Shown here piece by piece: positions 10,554 to 20,356 of a stretch of DNA of 64,000 nt. Source of the stretch: Limnomonas spitsbergensis (Eukaryota > Chlorophyta > Chlorophyceae > Chlamydomonadales); contig JAYJMM010000037.1 of assembly GCA_037349105.1 (NCBI GenBank), forward strand, positions 806,001-870,000. Reading direction: 5' to 3'. Under the pieces are notes generated by a model that ran no database searches, was not told the origin of the DNA, and saw only the letters and a list, made by a program, of their open reading frames with translations. The position numbers and the translations under genes were made by a program. Position 1 is the first letter of the stretch, and each line of letters opens with the position of its first letter.

Positions 10554-13500
10554 GAGGGAGGACGAGGTGTGACAGTGGAATCATCCACATTTTTCCTGCA
10601 CCCACACAGACTGGGAAGGAAAATACCTTGAAGGCATGATAAAAATCTCTGTTGCCCCGTTTCCTCCCTGGTCTATACAACTTGTCATCACTTACGAGTT
10701 TGTTGCCTCCTCCCGGGCCCCAAGTAACCCAACCCTACCTGTAACCCTACCTGCAACCCTACCTGCAATCTCATTGCTGGTGTCCACAACAATCACCGAC
10801 TTTCCATGCTCGTCTGACAGGGAACGCACAATGTCCCTACAAAAAAGGGCCAGGCACGTCCAACTCAGGCAGTGAGAGACGTGAGAGTCATTAAAGGTCA
10901 ATCATTAAAATGCATGCTTCAAGTACGGAATGCACCCCTTAAGTACGGAAAGTGATGGCAAGCAAAATTTGCAGCTTCAGCACAAATATCTCGTTTGAAT
11001 TACTCTCCTTTAAGATTGATAAGGCATGCACACAAGAGGCCATAACAGCTTTAATTTGAGGCCACCCCTGGGGTGAACCCTGGATCAGCCTACGGCTGAT
11101 GGTCAAGGCAGCTGGGTTATCTGCACCAAGCCCCCTGAACCTCAGGCCGTGATACAGCCCAAGTGCAGTTGAAGCACAAACAGATAAACAGTGCGCAAGA
11201 ACCCTCAACCTCAGGCCGTGATACAGCCCAAGTGTAGTAGAAACACACTAAAATAAACAGTGCGCAAGGTGCCTGCACCCGGGGCTCACGCACCTGAGCA
11301 GCGTTGTCTTGCCCAGTCCCGGAGGCCCCACGAGCAAGATGTTGCGCGCCCTGCCTCCCACCACGTCCGAAAGGATGTCGGAGAAGATAGCAGAGAGGCC
11401 ACCCACATGCCTGCCCACCCGGAGGGTGAGGCCCAGGATCATTCCACTCCGAGGATCTTGCATTCGACTGATCCTGTGAGGCAGTGAACAGGGTGTGTGT
11501 GTGTGCGTTGTGGGGAGAGGCAACACCTATCTAAGCGGGAATTAAAATCCAGGGATGTGTTTGGCGTACAACATGTAACATGTCTGTGTGTGTAGGGGGG
11601 GGGGGTAACATGGAACATGTGTAACAACGTGTAACAGCATGTGTACAACATGTAACATGTGTGTGTGTAGGGGGGGGTGTAACATGGAACATGTGTAACA
11701 ACGTGTAACAGCATGTGTAGGACATGTAACATGTGTGTGTGTGTGGTGGGGGGGGGAGGGGTCCTAGGTGAAGGAAACAAACTGAGGCACAGCCTCGAGG
11801 GGTCATGGTAAGACCTATATGTTTCAATGAAATGCTATGTAGTGGGCCTGTTGAAACGTGTTCACATTTACCAAACAAATTGTGTAACGTTAACACTTTA
11901 CATGTCCACACGTTACACGTTTTTCCCTTGAGCGTTGACATTTTACACGTTGATATTTTCAGTCCATGCAGCACAAAAAAGGTGCAAGGGAGTACGGGAC
12001 TCCTAGGCCTGAAAAGTGAGCCTTGCCTGTGGAGTGAATCTGGTAGGGTCATGCGACCATCTGACCCAAACAGCTCCTCTTTGTCCCGCTTTGCAGAAGA
12101 TGCCAGGCTGGCGATGACCGTGGCCACAGATACCTTGGGAGCAGGGGGCAGCAACAGCAGTGTTTCTTTTAGTGGGCACCAGACCACCTGTAGGGGACCG
12201 CCGGGCGGCCACCACTGGGCCGATTGGGACAAAATCTTGACCGACCTACGGCCGGTGGCCCGGGCAGCAGGACTTGCTGCCCCAGGTCCCCTCGGCCATG
12301 ATGTACCTGAGTTGTAGCTGACACGCGACAAAAGAAACACTGAGCAGCACTGGCTGGTTCCAGGGGCACCACGGACAAGGGCAGCAACATAACACATGGT
12401 CCTCGCCTCTTCAGCATGGTTCCAGGGACACCACGGACAAGGGCAGCAACATAACACATGGTCCTCGCCTCTTCGGCATGGTTCCAGGGACACCACGGAC
12501 AAGGGCAGCAACATAACACATGGTCCTCGCCTCTTCGGCATGGTTCCAGGGACACCACGGACAAGGGCAGCAACATAACACATGGTCCTCGCCTCTTCAG
12601 CATGGTTCCAGGGACACCACGGACAAGGGCAGCAACATAACACATGGTCCTCGCCTCTTCGGCATGGTTCCAGGGACACCACGGACAAGGGCAGCAACAT
12701 AACATATGGTCCTCGCCTCTTCAGCATGGTTCCAGGGACACCACGGACAAGGGCAGCAACATAACACATGGTCCTGGCCTCTTCAGCATGGTTCCAGGGA
12801 CACCACGGACAAGGGCAGCAACATAACACATGGTCCTCGCCTCTTCAGCATGGTTCCAGGGACACCACGGACAAGGGCAGCAACATAACACATGGTCCTC
12901 GCCTCTTCAGCATGGTTCCAGGGACACCACAGACAAGGGCAGCAACATAACACATGGTCCTCGCCTCTTCGGCATGGTTCCAGGGACACCACGGACAAGG
13001 GCAGCAACATAACACATGGTCCTCGCCTCTTCAGCATGGTTCCAGGGACACCACGGACAAGGGCAGCAACATAACACATGGTCCTCGCCTCTTCGGCATG
13101 GTTCCAGGGACACCACGGACAAGGGCAGCAACATAACACATGGTCCTCGCCTCTTCGGCATGGTTCCAGGGACACCACGGACAAGGGCAGCAACATAACA
13201 CATGGTCCTCGCCTCTTCGGCATGGTTCCAGGGACACCACGGACAAGGGCAGCAACATAACACATGGTCCTCGCCACTTCAGCATGGTTCCAGGGACACC
13301 ACGGACAAGGGCAGCAACATAACACATGGTCCTCGCCTCTTCAGCATGGTTCCAGGGACACCACGGACAAGGGCAGCAACATAACACATGGTCCTCGCCT
13401 CTTCGGCATGGTTCCAGGGACACCACGGACAAGGGCAGCAACATAACACATGGTCCTCGCCTCTTCAGCATGGTTCCAGGGACACCACGGACAAGGGCAG

Positions 13501-16500
13501 CAGCATAACACATGGTCCTCGCCTCTTCGGCATGGTTCCAGGGACACCACGGACAAGGGCAGCAACATAACACATGGTCCTCGCCTCTTCGGTATGGTTC
13601 CAGGGACACCACGGACAAGGGCAGCAACATAACACATGGTCCTCGCCTCTTCAGCATGGTTCCAGGGACACCACGGACAAGGGCAGCAGCATAACACATG
13701 GTCCTCGCCTCTTCGGCATGGTTCCAGGGACACCACGGACAAGGGCAGCAACATAACACATGGTCCTCGCCTCTTCGGTATGGTTCCAGGGACACCACGG
13801 ACAAGGGCAGCAACATAACACATGGTCCTCGCCTCTTCAGCATGGTTCCAGGGACACCACGGACAAGGGCAGCAACATAACACATGGTCCTCGCCTCTTC
13901 AGCATGGTTCCAGGGACACCATGGACAAGGGCAGCAACGTAACACATGGTCCTCGCCTCTTCGGCATGGTTCCAGGGACACCACGGACAAGGGCAGCAAC
14001 ATAACACATGGTCCTCGCCTCTTCGGCATGGTTCCAGGGACACCACGGACAAGGGCAGCAACATAACACATGGTCCTCGCCTCTTCAGCATGGTTCCAGG
14101 GACACCACGGACAAGGGCAGCAACATAACACATGGTCCTCGCCTCTTCGGCATGGTTCCAGGGACACCACGGACAAGGGCAGCAACATAACACATGGTCC
14201 TCGCCTCTTCAGCATGGTTCCAGGGACACCACAGACAAGGGCAGCAACATAACACATGGTCCTCGCCTCTTCGGCATGGTTCCAGGGACACCACGGACAA
14301 GGGCAGCAACATAACACATGGTCCTCGCCTCTTCAGCATGGTTCCAGGGACACCACGGACAAGGGCAGCAACATAACACATGGTCCTCGCCTCTTCGGCA
14401 TGGTTCCAGGGACACCACGGACAAGGGCAGCAACATAACACATGGTCCTCGCCTCTTCGGCATGGTTCCAGGGACACCACGGACAAGGGCAGCAACATAA
14501 CACATGGTCCTCGCCTCTTCGGCATGGTTCCAGGGACACCACGGACAAGGGCAGCAACATAACACATGGTCCTCGCCACTTCAGCATGGTTCCAGGGACA
14601 CCACGGACAAGGGCAGCAACATAACACATGGTCCTCGCCTCTTCAGCATGGTTCCAGGGACACCACGGACAAGGGCAGCAACATAACACATGGTCCTCGC
14701 CTCTTCGGCATGGTTCCAGGGACACCACGGACAAGGGCAGCAACATAACACATGGTCCTCGCCTCTTCAGCATGGTTCCAGGGACACCACGGACAAGGGC
14801 AGCAGCATAACACATGGTCCTCGCCTCTTCGGCATGGTTCCAGGGACACCACGGACAAGGGCAGCAACATAACACATGGTCCTCGCCTCTTCGGTATGGT
14901 TCCAGGGACACCACGGACAAGGGCAGCAACATAACACATGGTCCTCGCCTCTTCAGCATGGTTCCAGGGACACCACGGACAAGGGCAGCAGCATAACACA
15001 TGGTCCTCGCCTCTTCGGCATGGTTCCAGGGACACCACGGACAAGGGCAGCAACATAACACATGGTCCTCGCCTCTTCGGTATGGTTCCAGGGACACCAC
15101 GGACAAGGGCAGCAACATAACACATGGTCCTCGCCTCTTCAGCATGGTTCCAGGGACACCACGGACAAGGGCAGCAACATAACACATGGTCCTCGCCTCT
15201 TCAGCATGGTTCCAGGGACACCATGGACAAGGGCAGCAACGTAACACATGGTCCTCGCCTCTTCGGCATGGTTCCAGGGACACCACGGACAAGGGCAGCA
15301 ACATAACACATGGTCCTCGCCTCTTCGGCATGGTTCCAGGGACACCACGGACAAGGGCAGCAACATAACACATGGTCCTCGCCTCTTCAGCATGGTTCCA
15401 GGGACACCACGGACAAGGGCAGCAACATAACACATGGTCCTCGCCTCTTCGGCATGGTTCCAGGGACACCACGGACAAGGGCAGCAACATAACACATGGT
15501 CCTCGGCTCTTCGGCATGGTTCATAGTATGAATGTCTGCCTCATCAAGGATTGATTAACAGGAGTAGGTAATGGCACACGGTCTGACCTTTTTTGTAGGC
15601 AGTGCGGCGCGGCACTGCCTTATCGACGCGGCACCAAGTGATTCTTGACCAAAGCACACAAAACTTATTTGTGTAACTCCAGTGCTGGTCCAGCGCGCAA
15701 AGCCGGCGCTCTTTCCTGATCCAGACTAGCAGGGCCGGCCTTCCCCGTGGCAGTGGCAACGAGTACACTTCGGTGCAAGTCAGAGTTTCTTTTTTCGGCT
15801 ACGAGCCCACCTCTGGCAGGCCCCTGCGGCTGCCAAAGGCCCGATTGGGACCAAACCAGGACCGGCCTATGACTGATGGCCAATGCAGCATGGCTGGCCA
15901 CAAATGGGGCCTCCGGCCAGAAGCTGCAGTGTAGCTGGCATGTAGCTGAGTTACGAAAAATAACACTGGTGCAAGTGCTCCTTGCATACATTGAAAAGGC
16001 TTTGAATGTCCCCACCGCCTTGGCTCCTCCTCTCTGATTGTACCCACCCTGTACCCACACTCTTTGTTTGTCCCCACCCCTTTGTACCCACTCCTTTGTA
16101 TCCACCCTCTTTGTTTGTTCCCACCCCTTTGTACCCACTCCTTTGTATCCACCCTCTTTGTTTGTTCCCACCCCTTTGTACCCACCCCTTTGTATCCACC
16201 CTCTTTGTTTGTTCCCACCCCTTTGTTCCCACCCCTTTGTACCCACCCCTTTGTATCCACCCTCTTTGTTTGTTCCCACCCCTTTGTACCCACCCCTTTG
16301 TATCCACCCTCTTTGTTTGTTCCCACCCCTTTGTTCCCACCCCTTTGTACCCACCCCTTTGTATCCACCCTCTTTGTTTGTTCCCACCCCTTTGTACCCA
16401 CCCCTTTGTATCCACCCTCTTTGTTTGTTCCCACCCCTTTGCACTCACCCTCGAAGCGTCGCTCAGGATGACCCGGCTCCTGTCCCTGAGCAGCACGGCC

Positions 16501-18539
16501 GGGTGCCTGCCCTCGTCCAAGGCGATCTCCATCAACGGAAGAGCACTTTTGAAGCGCCATCGATCCAGGGCAGAGGCCAGGCTACAGCAGCCACCAGCGG
16601 GCAAAGTGGGTGTCAGTGCGATGCACTTCCAGCATCCGCCCTTGCAGTCCAGCAGGGGCCGTGAGGCATGCATGCGACCCATGTACACAAACACCTATGA
16701 GCGCTCTTGAAGCGCCATCGACCCAGGGCAGAGGTTAGGCTGTAGCAGCCACCAGCGGCAAAGTGGGTGTCAGTGTGATGGCTCTCAGGACGGGCCGCAT
16801 GAAAAAGGGAGCGCGAGAAGGTTACTGGGTTTTGGTTGTGAGCCGAGCGGCTAACCCGCGGGGCCGCTGCCAGCTACCGTAACCCGCAGGGTCCAAATAA
16901 TGAGCTTGGATTAAAAATAAGAAAACTTTTGCAGCCTCTACGTTTAAAACTCTGTGGGGAGCGGGTCTCAGTGATCCTCCGCTAGGTGAGGGGACCTCGC
17001 CTACTTGCATACTTCCAACATCAGCCCTTGCAGCAGCCACCAGCGGGCTAAGTGGGTGTCAGTGTGATGTACCGGTATTTCCAACATCAGCCCTTGCAGT
17101 CCAGCAGGGGCCAAGAGGCATGCATGTGACCCTTGTACACAAACACCTATTGACCTATGAGCGCTCTTGTTTCAAAACCGGGACAAAGACACAAACAGGG
17201 ACCAAGCATCCCTCATGAGTCAGGGAGGTAAGCCTCTTCATTTCGTACCTGAGCCTGTCCATATACCCTAACCTGTTCGTTTTTACCTGAACCTGTCCAT
17301 TTGTACCCTAACCTGTCTAAACCTGTCCAAATTGTACCCTAGGCTGTTTTAAGCTGTCTATTTCGTACCCGAGCCAGATCAAACCTGTCCATTTGTACCG
17401 GAGTGACTTAATAAGCACCCTCACACACCCCACTATTGTGCATACCTCTTGGGCAAGAGGGCGATCACCTCGGAGGCCTCCTCGTCCACCTCCTCTACAA
17501 CCTCCTCCACAACAACTTCCACCTTCGGTGTCTCCCCTCCTGCAGTGAGCAAGTTTCTCTTCTGACCCCTGGTTCTGTCGTTTCGAACCTGGGATGTGGG
17601 AGCTGGCTGTGGCATGCTGTACGCAGTCATTGCGGGGGGCTGAGGAAGGCTGTACGGATTTGCAACAGCTGGCTGTAGCAGGCTGTACGGATTCGTGGCA
17701 GCTGGCTGTGGCAGGCTGTACGGATTCGTGGCAGCTGGCTGTGGCAGGCTGTACGGATTTGCGGCAGCTGGCTGTAGCAGGCTGTACGGATTTGTGGCAG
17801 CTGGCTGTGGCAGGCTGTACGGATTCGTGACAGCTGGCTGTGGCAGGCTGTACGGATTTGCGGCAGCTGGCTGTACCAGGCTGTACGGATTCGTGGCAGC
17901 TGGCTGTAGCAAGTTGTACGGATTTGTAGCGTCTGGTTGCGATTGGTGGTAAGGATTCAACGACGCTGCCAGCTCAGAGGGTCTATCCCTTTGACGTGAC
18001 AACTTGTTCCCGGCCTTCTTGTTCTTTATCCCAAACTGACGTTCAATCTGGTCCACCTGACACAATGGCTTGCCCCTTTCCCTGAGCTGATATTTGAGCG
18101 GCGCTGGTGAGGCCTCAACTTGTTGGGCGGGTGGTTGGAACCCAGTATAGACTGTGACTCTCCTGTCCTCCTGCGCAAGCTCAGTTGCAGTGGGCGGCTG
18201 CTGGTCCTCGATTTGTGGCATAGACGAGAGCGCTGCCCGAATTGATGCTGCCTGCGTTGCTTCTGGACAAATGATGCTGGTCTGGTTGAGCTGATGCTCG
18301 ACAAATCGCTGTTCGTCATGGAGGGAGATGAAATGAGGCGCATTAGAACCGCCGCCAGCATGGTGACTGTCAAAACGTGGGTCATGCTTGACTAGAGCTT
18401 TCAGCTTGGTTTTGGTGTAGAAAGAGCAGAGAGTCGCTGCGGCACTACCCAGCATGGTCTGGTCAGGTTGGCGGCCAAGAATCAACAGTAAGGCTTCTTT
18501 GGCTGTCATATCTTCAAAGGTTTCAGTCATCGTGTTCAT
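9110..18539 (-). CDS. SpoIIIAA/Ycf45-type P-loop ATPase with long NPY-repeat N-terminal exon
   Basis: Exons on the minus strand are 17446-18539, 16449-16581, 12027-12133, 11294-11473, 10763-10836, 10244-10434, 9842-9922 and 9110-9454; all phases agree, giving 734 aa. The C-terminal half follows the cyanobacterial/plastid Ycf45 and bacterial SpoIIIAA order: LMEIALDEGRHP, SLHRISRMQDPRSG, LTLRVGR, Walker A GPPGLGKTT, VIVVDTSNEIAGDG, IGHARR, Walker B-like VVVDEI, TAHGT and FDVVIEL. Land-plant relatives include plastid proteins such as SPD1, so a plastid role is possible, but the N-terminus seen here is not an obvious transit peptide. The first 365 residues are unlike the family: unknown sequence, then eleven 11-residue repeats (NPYSLPQPAAT type), then an acidic stretch. 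Its end (VIALLPK) joins well to LASALDRW, which supports one protein, but a separate gene is not excluded. The intron after 12027 uses a GC donor. The intron between 12133 and 16449 is 4.3 kb, almost all repeats. Confidence 0.85.
10730..10836 (-). repeat. ATPase exon end with donor site tripled in 12-bp units
   Basis: Exon 10763-10836 ends ATTGCAG and is followed by gtagggttgcaggtagggttacaggtaggg. The 12-bp unit TTGCAGGTAGGG, which contains the exon end and donor, therefore occurs three times. Use of the second or third donor would extend the exon by 12 or 24 nt in frame (GRVAGRVTG). Confidence 0.8.
11130..11275. repeat. Tandem duplication, about 75-80 bp, in ATPase intron
   Basis: The segment cctcaggccgtgatacagcc...aaacagtgcgcaag occurs twice in direct succession, immediately 3' of the Walker A exon donor on the minus strand. 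Confidence 0.8.
11545..11760. repeat. GT-rich minisatellite in ATPase intron
   Basis: Nearly three copies of a ~77-bp unit containing tgtaacatgtgtgtgtgtag, a G-run and acatggaacatgtgtaac. It lies in the intron between exons 12027-12133 and 11294-11473. Confidence 0.8.
12158..12342. mobile_element. hAT-like MITE, 185 bp
   Basis: The element starts CAGTGTTTCTTTT and ends AAAAGAAACACTG, with CAGTG/CACTG termini typical of hAT transposons. The flanking 8-mers agcaacag and agcagcac match at 6 of 8 positions, an eroded target-site duplication. There is no coding capacity. It sits only 24 bp upstream of the acceptor of ATPase exon 12027-12133 (minus strand), so the branch point of that intron probably lies in the element. 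Confidence 0.8.
12349..15520. repeat. 62-bp satellite array, about 51 units, with 21-unit higher-order repeat
   Basis: The unit is catggttccagggacaccac plus ggacaagggcagcaacataa and cacatggtcctcgcctcttc with one variable base. About 51 head-to-tail copies fill most of one ATPase intron. Marker variants recur exactly 1302 bp (21 x 62) apart: acagacaagg at 12929/14231, tcgccacttc at 13271/14573, catggacaagg near 13919/15221, gcagcaacgtaac near 13933/15235. Within the block a smaller 3-unit (186 bp) repeat is visible (cagcagcataac near 13500 and 13686). Long minus-strand frames arise because the unit has few stops; the common A/G variant at cttcRgcatgg creates or removes a TGA, so these frames are not genes. 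Confidence 0.97.
15781..15968. mobile_element. hAT-like MITE, 188 bp, with perfect 8-bp target duplication
   Basis: The element runs from cagagtttctttttt to cgaaaaataacactg and is flanked on both sides by gtgcaagt (15773-15780 and 15969-15976). The interior (ggccacaaatggggcctccg, agctggcatgtagctgag) is shared with copies at 27137, 30461, 31114, 40790 and 62393. It is a non-autonomous element in an ATPase intron, in opposite orientation to the 27137 copy. Confidence 0.9.
16055..16445. repeat. Minisatellite, 17-48-bp units (ccctttgtacccacc type)
   Basis: Alternating cacccctttgtacccac, cctttgtatccaccctc and tttgtttgttcccacc modules occur in about eight cycles. The array ends directly at the donor of ATPase exon 16449-16581. 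Long open frames on both strands are by-products of the repeat. Confidence 0.93.
16555..17140. repeat. Duplicated copies of the 5' edge of ATPase exon 16449-16581
   Basis: The exon start and acceptor region (gaagcgccatcgatccaggg, gcagccaccagcgggcaaag, tgggtgtcagtg) reappears at about 16710-16780. Parts reappear again at about 17030-17150 with the same downstream companion (cagcaggggcc...gaggcatgcatg). These copies lie in the upstream intron. Confidence 0.8.
17220..17405. repeat. Degenerate short tandem repeat (aacctgtccatttgtaccc type)
   Basis: About seven imperfect copies of a 22-30-bp unit in the ATPase intron next to the donor of the first exon. Confidence 0.7.
17590..17955 (-). repeat. 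In-frame 33-bp coding minisatellite (NPYSLPQPAAT repeats)
   Basis: Eleven consecutive 11-residue repeats in the first ATPase exon. Consensus is NPYSLPQPAAT, with variants NPYHQSQPDAT, NPYNLLQPAAT and TAYSMPQPAPT at the ends. The 33-bp period keeps the frame, unlike the intronic arrays. It predicts a disordered Pro/Gln-rich segment with regularly spaced NPY. Confidence 0.93.
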
Positions 18540-20356
18540 GTCAGTAGGCTGTTCTTGAAGGAATAAATGACCAACGTATCTGTGAAAGAGGGGGGCAGCA
18601 GTGGAGAAATATTTAATGAAGGCAGCGCTAAGGCTTGGGCTACCATGTCAGAGCGCCAGTCACAGCCACCGCCCATACGACCACTGACCAAGGCATGCGT
18701 GAAACACCGCCTAGGAACCGACACAGCCAAGCTCACTGAAATGGATGAATAGGCCTATACCGCCCATGCAGATTCCATGCAGATTTAGCGCTTAAAGGCA
18801 GCAATCTTTATTAGGCAGGTCGTAGGCAGCAACCAATGCAGGTCTGATGCACCCAGGCAGCGATCTTTCCCTAAGCAGATCCCATGCAACAAGGCAGCAC
18901 TCTGTCCCCAGGCTGATCCTAGGCAACGATTTAGGCGGGTCCGGGTAAGCAACAAAGCTGCACCACGAGGCAGCACTGCCATAATGTGAACTTGCCTCTC
19001 AATGCTGGTAAATTACATTCACAAACGTCGTCTGCGTACGTCTCCTCCAGCCACACGTAGTCCCAAGCCAATGCAAGCCTTATCTCATACTAGGGGGGGG
19101 CGGAGGCGGAGGGGTATACAGAATGTCACGAGTTCGAAGTCGCCGATGGTTCATACTTGTCGGTTGTACAGGCCAGGGGGGAAAGTAGACATGTATCGAT
19201 CTCTGGCCAAGCTAGACTCCTAAGTAGATGCCTGACGACAATCACGATAAAGCTGTCAGCATGATTCATCAATTACAATGATGTCTGCGATGGACCTGAT
19301 GCTGATCATATCCTGATCCTAGACCCTTGGGGCCATTCTCGGAAATGCTGGCGAGCGCAGGCCTTGTAATGCGGGTAGTCTGTCTACACTCGTGCAGTGA
19401 ATGGTATGAACTGCACTACTGCAGTCGCAGATTCTGAGGTTCACGTAAACGAGGACTGGCGGGACGAGGACGATGTTTAAGAACGCACCTGGCATTGTGA
19501 GCGGAAAAACAGACCTAGCCTTGCAATTGATGTGCAGCCTTTCATTAAGTTTAGAGTCAGCTCCAGCAGGGGTCCCCTGATTCAAGCATGCCCTCATGGG
19601 TTTCATTTAATAATTGCAGGGGATAAATGCCATGCTGCACTATTTCATCAGCTGCTGGAGAACGCTGAGTAGATCCTGACAGGGAGCCAAAGTGGTAGAG
19701 ACGAAAAGCTCCTTCTGACCATTCTCCCCCCTTTCTGACCATACTCCTCCCCCCTCCTGGCATTCCAATGGCTCCATCATTATCGTGCGTCACACACTTG
19801 TGCCTGGACAGGGTGGGTCTGTGGCCTACATCATAGTGTAGTATTGGCAGCAGGGGCAGCAAACAAGGGGGTACCTGGCAATTTACATACACTCACGGTA
19901 AGCTCACGAATCAATGGCAGCTATGGAGGGAGAGACCATGCATGCTTTGCTTTGCGGGAGGCTGCAACTGCTGTTAAAGTAGCTGCTGAGACTCATGCTG
20001 CAGCTTGAGCCTCCTCCTTGCCACTGTTAAGATCAGGAGCTACGCTGATCTCTGCCTGTCATTAGGCCGGAAGTGCAGCTGCAGGTAAACGAAGGTACCC
20101 CTCTGGCCCCTGCTCAAAACATCGTTGGCGGCGTCCAACTGACTGGTTCGGAACAAAAGGTAAAGAAAGCAGGAGAATAACAAAATTACATCGTGTTTTT
20201 CAGCACAGCTTACAATGCATCATACCAACAGACATCATTGACATAAGTTCCTTTTCAGAAACACACTGCCAAGTACCGGTATAAAAATACACAACAGTCA
20301 CTCAGTCAGTGGCAGCTTCTTTCGCTTCCTCGCAAGCCTCCTCGCTATTTCAGCTT
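18540..20356. other. Intergenic: between ATPase start and WD40 gene stop
   Basis: No convincing exon is visible. It contains degenerate aggcagcgatcttt-like repeats at about 18790-18980. Toward the right end a TGTAA motif (minus strand, near 20213) lies about 145 bp past the WD40 gene stop and may be its polyadenylation signal. It should include the ATPase promoter unless that gene has further 5' exons here. Confidence 0.5.

Noticed and set aside
12169..15517. Long minus-strand open frames (up to 432 aa) with Cys/Pro-rich repeats
   Set aside because: They follow exactly the 62-bp satellite, which is not a multiple of three; the repeat reads through all frames and a single A/G variant toggles a stop. 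The array lies in an intron of a well-supported gene.
12349..15520. Centromere candidate
   Set aside because: Higher-order satellite structure alone is suggestive, but the array is only 3 kb, inside a gene, and the other large array has an unrelated unit.
16006..16710. Plus-strand frames of 208-234 aa rich in HPLCLFPPLCTH and minus-strand KGWEQTKRVD frames
   Set aside because: Minisatellite by-products; only the right 133 bp (16449-16581, minus) is a genuine exon, recognised by family similarity.
17433..18539. Stand-alone single-exon gene (368 aa, NPY repeats)
   Set aside because: Possible, but a good donor at 17446 in the correct phase joins it to the ATPase exon at 16581 with family-consistent sequence, so I placed it in the ATPase gene and flagged the doubt.
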